Shown piece after piece: positions 21,061-25,241 of a stretch of 25,241 nucleotides of DNA (positions are counted from its first letter, which is position 1; every line of letters starts with the position of its first letter). Position numbers and translations under genes: made by a program. Under the pieces are notes generated by a model. The model was not told the DNA's origin and searched no databases. It saw only the letters and a program-made list of their open reading frames with translations. The DNA comes from JBGTBQ01 sp041749275. Lineage in GTDB: Bacteria; Acidobacteriota; Blastocatellia; Pyrinomonadales; Pyrinomonadaceae. The stretch is from assembly GCA_041749275.1 (NCBI GenBank), contig JBGTBQ010000093.1, positions 1-25,241 on the forward strand, in the 5' to 3' direction.

Positions 21061-23286
21061 CTAAGCCGGAACCAGAAACACCGGGCAGTTGGCCGCATCC
21101 ACCACGCGGTCAGCCACACTGCCGACCGAGGCGCGGCGTTCGGCGTTACCCCGCCCATGTGTCGTCAACATGATGAGGTCTGCCACCTCGGATAGACTGA
21201 CTTCCAGAATGGTCCGCACCGCGCCGGAGCCTGTGACCAACGCCCGCGCGTTATAGCCACGCTCGCGCAAAGCATCGGCGACGGTGTCCAGATACTCCTG
21301 AATCTTCGGTTGTTCCGCGTCGGCTTCCGGGACTGACAACAGCACTATCTCACTGCCAAAGGTATCCGCCAGCGCGCGCGCGTAAGGCAGGATTTTTTCG
21401 GCGGCATCGGAGCCATCGAGATTCACCACCAACCGCTTGAAACGCGTGGTTCTGGTTTGCCATCGCTCCGTCGGGCGCAGGAGCAGCACGGGTGTTTTCA
21501 GGATGCGAATCAACTTGTTGGCGACATCGCCGACATACAGGCGATCAAGCCCCGGCATCCCGTGCGTACTCATAATAATCAAATCCGCCTCGCTCTCGTG
21601 CGCCTGTTTATTGATCTCCTCCGCGACCGCGCCGGACCTGTAAGACAGTTCGATGGGAATCCGTGATTGCTGCAATTGCCACTCGATATGATTCAAATAT
21701 TCCTCAATCTCCGCCCTGTCCGCCTTGTCATCGCCCGCATCAACCGTCACTAAAGTCAGTTGAGATTGATAGATGTGCGAGAGGGTTTTCGACATCAGCA
21801 GCGCGTGTTCGGCAAAGGCCGAGCCGTCAAGCGGCACGATGAGGCGACGAAATTTGGGTTTGGCTTGAGGCACGTCCGCGCGCTCGGACGGCAGGAGATA
21901 CTGCCCGACGAAAAACCTCCCCAGATGTTCTTCGAGCGGTTTCGGCTCGCCCTGCTTCGAGCGAAAATGCGAGAACGCAAAATAGAGAATCGGGATCATA
22001 ATCAAGTAGGTCCAAGCGCCTTCGGTAAAGCGTTCGGCAAAGATGATGAGCGTCGCGCCCGTCGTCAGCACGGCGGCGGTGATCGTGCCCACTAGCGCGG
22101 CCAGATGCGGCGTGGAGAATTTCGCGCGCAACTCGCGCGTCAACCGCTTGGCGGCAGCCCATCCGGTCATGCTCAGGAGAATGAAAACTCCGGCGGCGTA
22201 GAGGGCCAGATACGTTTCCTCACTCGTCCCCAACAACAGGTAGCAGAACGCCACGATGCCGACTTGCAACCACACCGGCTTATCCGCCACGTCGTATTTA
22301 TTTCGCGTGCCTAAGGCGGCGGGGATGTAGTTGCGATAGCGCAGACCGAGCGCGAGATTTTGCAACCCTTGCGCGCTGGCGGCGGCAGCCGAGGCCAGCA
22401 CGATGATGCCGATCAGTGTGCCGACGTAGGGCAGCGGCGACGGCAGCAGCTTATCCATCGTCTGCGTAAAGACGGAGACCTCCGTGTGTGTCGGGTCGGA
22501 CAACTGAAGCACCGCCGGGCCGACGATCAGCATCGTCGCCGCCGTCGTGCCCATGATGATGAGCAAGCTGCCGAAGGCTTTCCGGCTTTTTTCTTCAGCC
22601 GTTCCGCTATAGGCGGCGACCAGATTCGCAAAGATTTCGATGCCCGTCATCAACGCGAGAATCCGCGCGTAACCGCCGAAGGTGAAGTTCAGATACTGTG
22701 GGCTAAAAGCTTGCAGGTTGAAATCCGGCAGATGAAAGCCCAGCTTCCAGATCGTCGCCACGATCATGATCCAGAGCAGAGCGAGTACGCCCAGCGTCGC
22801 CGGGCCGAAAGTGCGCGCCGCGACCTTCGGCCCGAGGTTGACCAGCCAGCCGGTGAGGACGCTCAACAGGATGGCGACGAAAGTGCGATACTGAAGGCCC
22901 AGTACGGACTGGTTCAAGATTGGCAGGCGGTCAGCGAGGAAAGTCACGAGCGCGGCCATGCTGACCAGAAAAGTCAGCGTGTACTCGACAAAGGTGATGC
23001 CGGCGTTGACCTTGACGGCCCAACTGCCGAACTCCTCTTCACTCAAACCGCTGCCGCCGCTGCCGTCCACCACCCAACGCATCACGAGGCGATACATCGC
23101 CGACACCATCGCAACCGTCAGGATGACGAGCCACACGCTGGCCCCGAACGTGACCTGCGCGACGCCCCCGACCACGATCAGCTTCAGGAACGGGCCAAAG
23201 ACATACAAGGGTGAAGTCGCCGGATCGCCGCCGCCCGCCAGCGCGCCTTCAAACGAGTTTCTCAGCTTGTGCGAAACGTGCGCCAT
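21061..23286 (-). CDS. APC-like permease fused to two universal stress protein domains
   Basis: The 741-residue protein has about 12 hydrophobic helices in residues 1-450, with the features of the APC superfamily (amino acid or cation permease). Two USP domains follow at about 478-606 and 616-741. Each begins with a beta strand and a P-x-DGS motif (RRLIVPLDGS; KRLVVNLDGS). The ATP-type loop of the second, HGRGNAERRASVGSVADRV, has the GxxG-9x-G(S/T) pattern; in the first (HGMPGLDRLYVGD) an Asp replaces the usual Ser/Thr, so only the second is likely to bind ATP normally. The arrangement suggests a transporter whose activity is adjusted by cell energy state. Start is ATG 23286, GAGG upstream. 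The gene follows the SLC13-type gene after 37 bp, so they probably share a transcript. Confidence 0.85.
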   Translation of the reverse strand: MAHVSHKLRNSFEGALAGGGDPATSPLYVFGPFLKLIVVGGVAQVTFGASVWLVILTVAMVSAMYRLVMRWVVDGSGGSGLSEEEFGSWAVKVNAGITFVEYTLTFLVSMAALVTFLADRLPILNQSVLGLQYRTFVAILLSVLTGWLVNLGPKVAARTFGPATLGVLALLWIMIVATIWKLGFHLPDFNLQAFSPQYLNFTFGGYARILALMTGIEIFANLVAAYSGTAEEKSRKAFGSLLIIMGTTAATMLIVGPAVLQLSDPTHTEVSVFTQTMDKLLPSPLPYVGTLIGIIVLASAAAASAQGLQNLALGLRYRNYIPAALGTRNKYDVADKPVWLQVGIVAFCYLLLGTSEETYLALYAAGVFILLSMTGWAAAKRLTRELRAKFSTPHLAALVGTITAAVLTTGATLIIFAERFTEGAWTYLIMIPILYFAFSHFRSKQGEPKPLEEHLGRFFVGQYLLPSERADVPQAKPKFRRLIVPLDGSAFAEHALLMSKTLSHIYQSQLTLVTVDAGDDKADRAEIEEYLNHIEWQLQQSRIPIELSYRSGAVAEEINKQAHESEADLIIMSTHGMPGLDRLYVGDVANKLIRILKTPVLLLRPTERWQTRTTRFKRLVVNLDGSDAAEKILPYARALADTFGSEIVLLSVPEADAEQPKIQEYLDTVADALRERGYNARALVTGSGAVRTILEVSLSEVADLIMLTTHGRGNAERRASVGSVADRVVDAANCPVFLVPA

Positions 23287-23323
23287 TTATCTGTGCCTCG
23301 ATAAGAATTCACTTAATGCACTT

Positions 23324-25111
23324 TTAAAATTTCCAAAAGTACGGGATGAAGATCGTTGCCAGCACCCAAAATAACAGATTGAGTGGTGTCCCAACCCGCA
23401 GAAAATCCGCGAACTTGTACTGTCCCGGCCCATAGATCAACGTGTTGGTCTGATAGCCGACGGGCGTCATAAAACTCGCCGAAGCGGCGAACATGACGGC
23501 GACTAGAAACGGGCGAGGACTCACTTGCAGTGTGTTGGCGGTGGCGATGGCAATCGGTGTCAGCAGCGCGGCGGTCGCGTTGTTCGACATCATTTCCGTA
23601 AAAATGAAAGTCATCAAATAAAACGCGGAGAGCAGCGCCACCAGACCGCCCCACTGGCTGACCACTGAAATGATAGTCGAAGAAATCAACGGCGCCGCGC
23701 CGCTATTTTCCATCGCGGCCTCAAGCGTCAAGACCCCCGCCAGCAGAAAGATGATGCGCCATTGGATGCTCTGATAGGCTTCTTCCATCGTCAGACAGCC
23801 GACCAGTACGAGCAAAATCGCACCGATGATCGAACTCACGACAATCGGCGCGACGCCGAAAGTCGCCGCTAAGATCACACCGACCAATATCAAGAGCGCG
23901 GGGATTAGTTTGCGTTTGCGATAAACGGGCCGCTCGATTTCTGAAATAATGACGAATGAAGAATTTTGTTTCAGTTGATGGTAAAGGTCGGTTTTGAGTT
24001 CCAGCAGCATCGCATCGCCGGCGCTCAATTTGATGTCGGAAATTTTTTCGCGGATCAGTTTTCCATGATGCCTGATCGCCAAAGCTATCGCGCCGAATCT
24101 TTGATGGAATTGCAAATCCTCTAACGATTGACCGACCAACTCGGAGCCGGGCGCAACTACCGCTTCAACCAATTTTATTTCCGCCGATTCAACCGCTTTA
24201 TCGCTCCATTTGAATTGTGATTTGAACATCACACCCGCGCGTGTCTGAATCTTTTTGAATTTGCCCAAGTCGCAACGAACGCGAAGCACATCACCTTCCT
24301 CCAAGACAAAATCGGGCAATGGGACTGGAATCATTTCATCTCCACGTTGGATTCCGATAATGGCAAGATCAATCTCATTGACGATGGGCGCATCTTTGAT
24401 CGTGTGCCCGATGGAAGTGGCATCCTTCAACAAAACAACTTCGACGATATATTCCTGTAGGCTAAAACTTTCAATCAAATCGCCTTCGGAACGACGGTCG
24501 GGAATAAGCCGGATGCCGATCAAGAGCATATAAGCCATGCCCGCGACGAAGACTATCAACCCCAAAGGCGCAACCTCAAACATCGTAAAAGCAGGCTGAC
24601 CATTTTCTTCAGCGATGGAACTGACGAGGATATTGGTTGAAGTCCCAATCAAGGTGCACACGCCGCCAAACATCGAGGCAAAAGACATCGGCATCAGAAG
24701 TTTCGACGCGCTGACCTTGACCTCTTTCGCCACGCCCAGCAGGATCGGAATGAAAACAGCCACGACCGGAGTATTGTTGATAAAGGCGGAACTGGGCCCG
24801 GCAATTGCAAACATCGTCATGATGGTGCGCCGTTCGCTGTTTCCCGCGACTTTCCCGAAAAATTTTGCGATCGCATTAAATCCCCCGGTTTTCAGTAGCC
24901 CGAAGCTCAATACAAACATCGCTGCCACCGTGAGCGGTGCTTCGTTTGCGAAGCTGGAGAAGGCTTCTTTCGGGGTCAAAAGGCCGGTGAGCAACAAGGC
25001 CGCCATCAAGGATAACGCGGTTACATCGGCAGGCAGCTTTTCTGTGACGAAAAGAAAACCGGTTGCGGCGAGCAACATCAAACAGACAGCCATCTCCCAA
25101 GTAAATTCCAC
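23324..25111 (-). CDS. SLC13/DASS-type transporter with two RCK_C (TrkA_C) domains
   Basis: The product is about 595 residues from GTG 25111 (TTG 25123 gives 599 residues; no clear Shine-Dalgarno for either). The N-terminal half has TM helices with the ion-site motifs SSAFINNTPVVAVFIP and GTSTNILVSS, then two RCK_C-like domains at about 214-285 and 308-372, and a C-terminal membrane half with MMSNNATAALLTPIAIA. The repeated SNNT/SNNAT hairpins mark the divalent anion symporter fold, related to transporters of sulfate, dicarboxylates or arsenite; the substrate is unknown. The RCK_C insertion is common in bacterial SLC13 proteins and may sense ligands. It is likely first in an operon with the permease-USP gene. 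Upstream of 25123 no good promoter is visible before the window edge. Confidence 0.88.
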   Translation of the reverse strand: MEFTWEMAVCLMLLAATGFLFVTEKLPADVTALSLMAALLLTGLLTPKEAFSSFANEAPLTVAAMFVLSFGLLKTGGFNAIAKFFGKVAGNSERRTIMTMFAIAGPSSAFINNTPVVAVFIPILLGVAKEVKVSASKLLMPMSFASMFGGVCTLIGTSTNILVSSIAEENGQPAFTMFEVAPLGLIVFVAGMAYMLLIGIRLIPDRRSEGDLIESFSLQEYIVEVVLLKDATSIGHTIKDAPIVNEIDLAIIGIQRGDEMIPVPLPDFVLEEGDVLRVRCDLGKFKKIQTRAGVMFKSQFKWSDKAVESAEIKLVEAVVAPGSELVGQSLEDLQFHQRFGAIALAIRHHGKLIREKISDIKLSAGDAMLLELKTDLYHQLKQNSSFVIISEIERPVYRKRKLIPALLILVGVILAATFGVAPIVVSSIIGAILLVLVGCLTMEEAYQSIQWRIIFLLAGVLTLEAAMENSGAAPLISSTIISVVSQWGGLVALLSAFYLMTFIFTEMMSNNATAALLTPIAIATANTLQVSPRPFLVAVMFAASASFMTPVGYQTNTLIYGPGQYKFADFLRVGTPLNLLFWVLATIFIPYFWKF

Positions 25112-25241
25112 ACGCAAACCCAATGGAAACGCGGACAGAAATGCAATGGAGAACTGAGTCCGCGTTCGATTATTTTAGAACATGCTTCATTCGACTCATC
25201 TCCGATGAAGTTCCACCAAACAAAAAAGCACCGTTCGCACG

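Noticed and set aside
1..25241. tRNA or rRNA genes
   Set aside because: No cloverleaf-like or rRNA-like sequence was noticed on either strand by eye; a covariance search was not possible.

Overview
The window comes from a GC-rich bacterial chromosome. I infer an Acidobacteriota member, probably of the Blastocatellia type. The inference rests on a terminal motif ending at base 142 that I associate with TPR-regulator C-termini from this group, on ATCCCTC-type tandem repeats inserted at gene ends, and on abundant palindromic intergenic repeats. It is a guess from style and is not proven by any marker gene. Almost every gene lies on the minus strand. The exceptions are the TPR tail at the left edge, a GNAT acetyltransferase and a TnpB gene.

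Left part (1-4.5 kb): the C-terminal tail of a regulator, then a minus-strand run of VanZ-like membrane protein, ketosynthase, SAM methyltransferase and FAD-dependent reductase. The ketosynthase has KS-alpha-like motifs, so the run looks like part of a polyketide or lipid-like pathway, but no acyl carrier protein or chain-length factor is visible. Two repeat insertions sit at its gene junctions: a 7-bp tandem array between ketosynthase and methyltransferase, and a 30-bp inverted repeat between methyltransferase and reductase. Both supply terminal codons.

Middle (4.5-12.5 kb): a repeat-rich gap holding a ~200-bp element with inverted ends, a GNAT gene, and a large membrane PAS-GGDEF-EAL protein with both catalytic motifs and the I-site intact. 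Next comes a compact copper operon: MerR-type regulator, YHS-containing CopA ATPase and membrane-anchored cupredoxin. Its promoter has the 20-bp spacer and centred dyad expected for MerR activation. A second copy of the ~200-bp element lies just upstream of that promoter.

Right part (12.5-25.2 kb): a stress and ion-transport region. It holds a 5'-truncated MscS-like remnant, an intact small MscS channel paired with a P-loop ATPase whose N-terminus is displaced by a frameshift, a degenerate piece of a second phosphoketolase, and an intact phosphoketolase. A TnpB-only IS200/IS605-type element with a foldable 3' omega-RNA candidate follows. It abuts a large MscS/MscK-like gene that has lost its channel core. 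The window ends with an APC-like permease fused to two universal stress domains and an SLC13-type transporter with two RCK_C-like domains, probably co-transcribed. The most novel candidates are the ATPase-MscS pair, the TnpB/omega-RNA locus and the SD-plus-ATG repeat array. The region also shows clear gene decay: two broken channels, one frameshifted ATPase and one phosphoketolase remnant.
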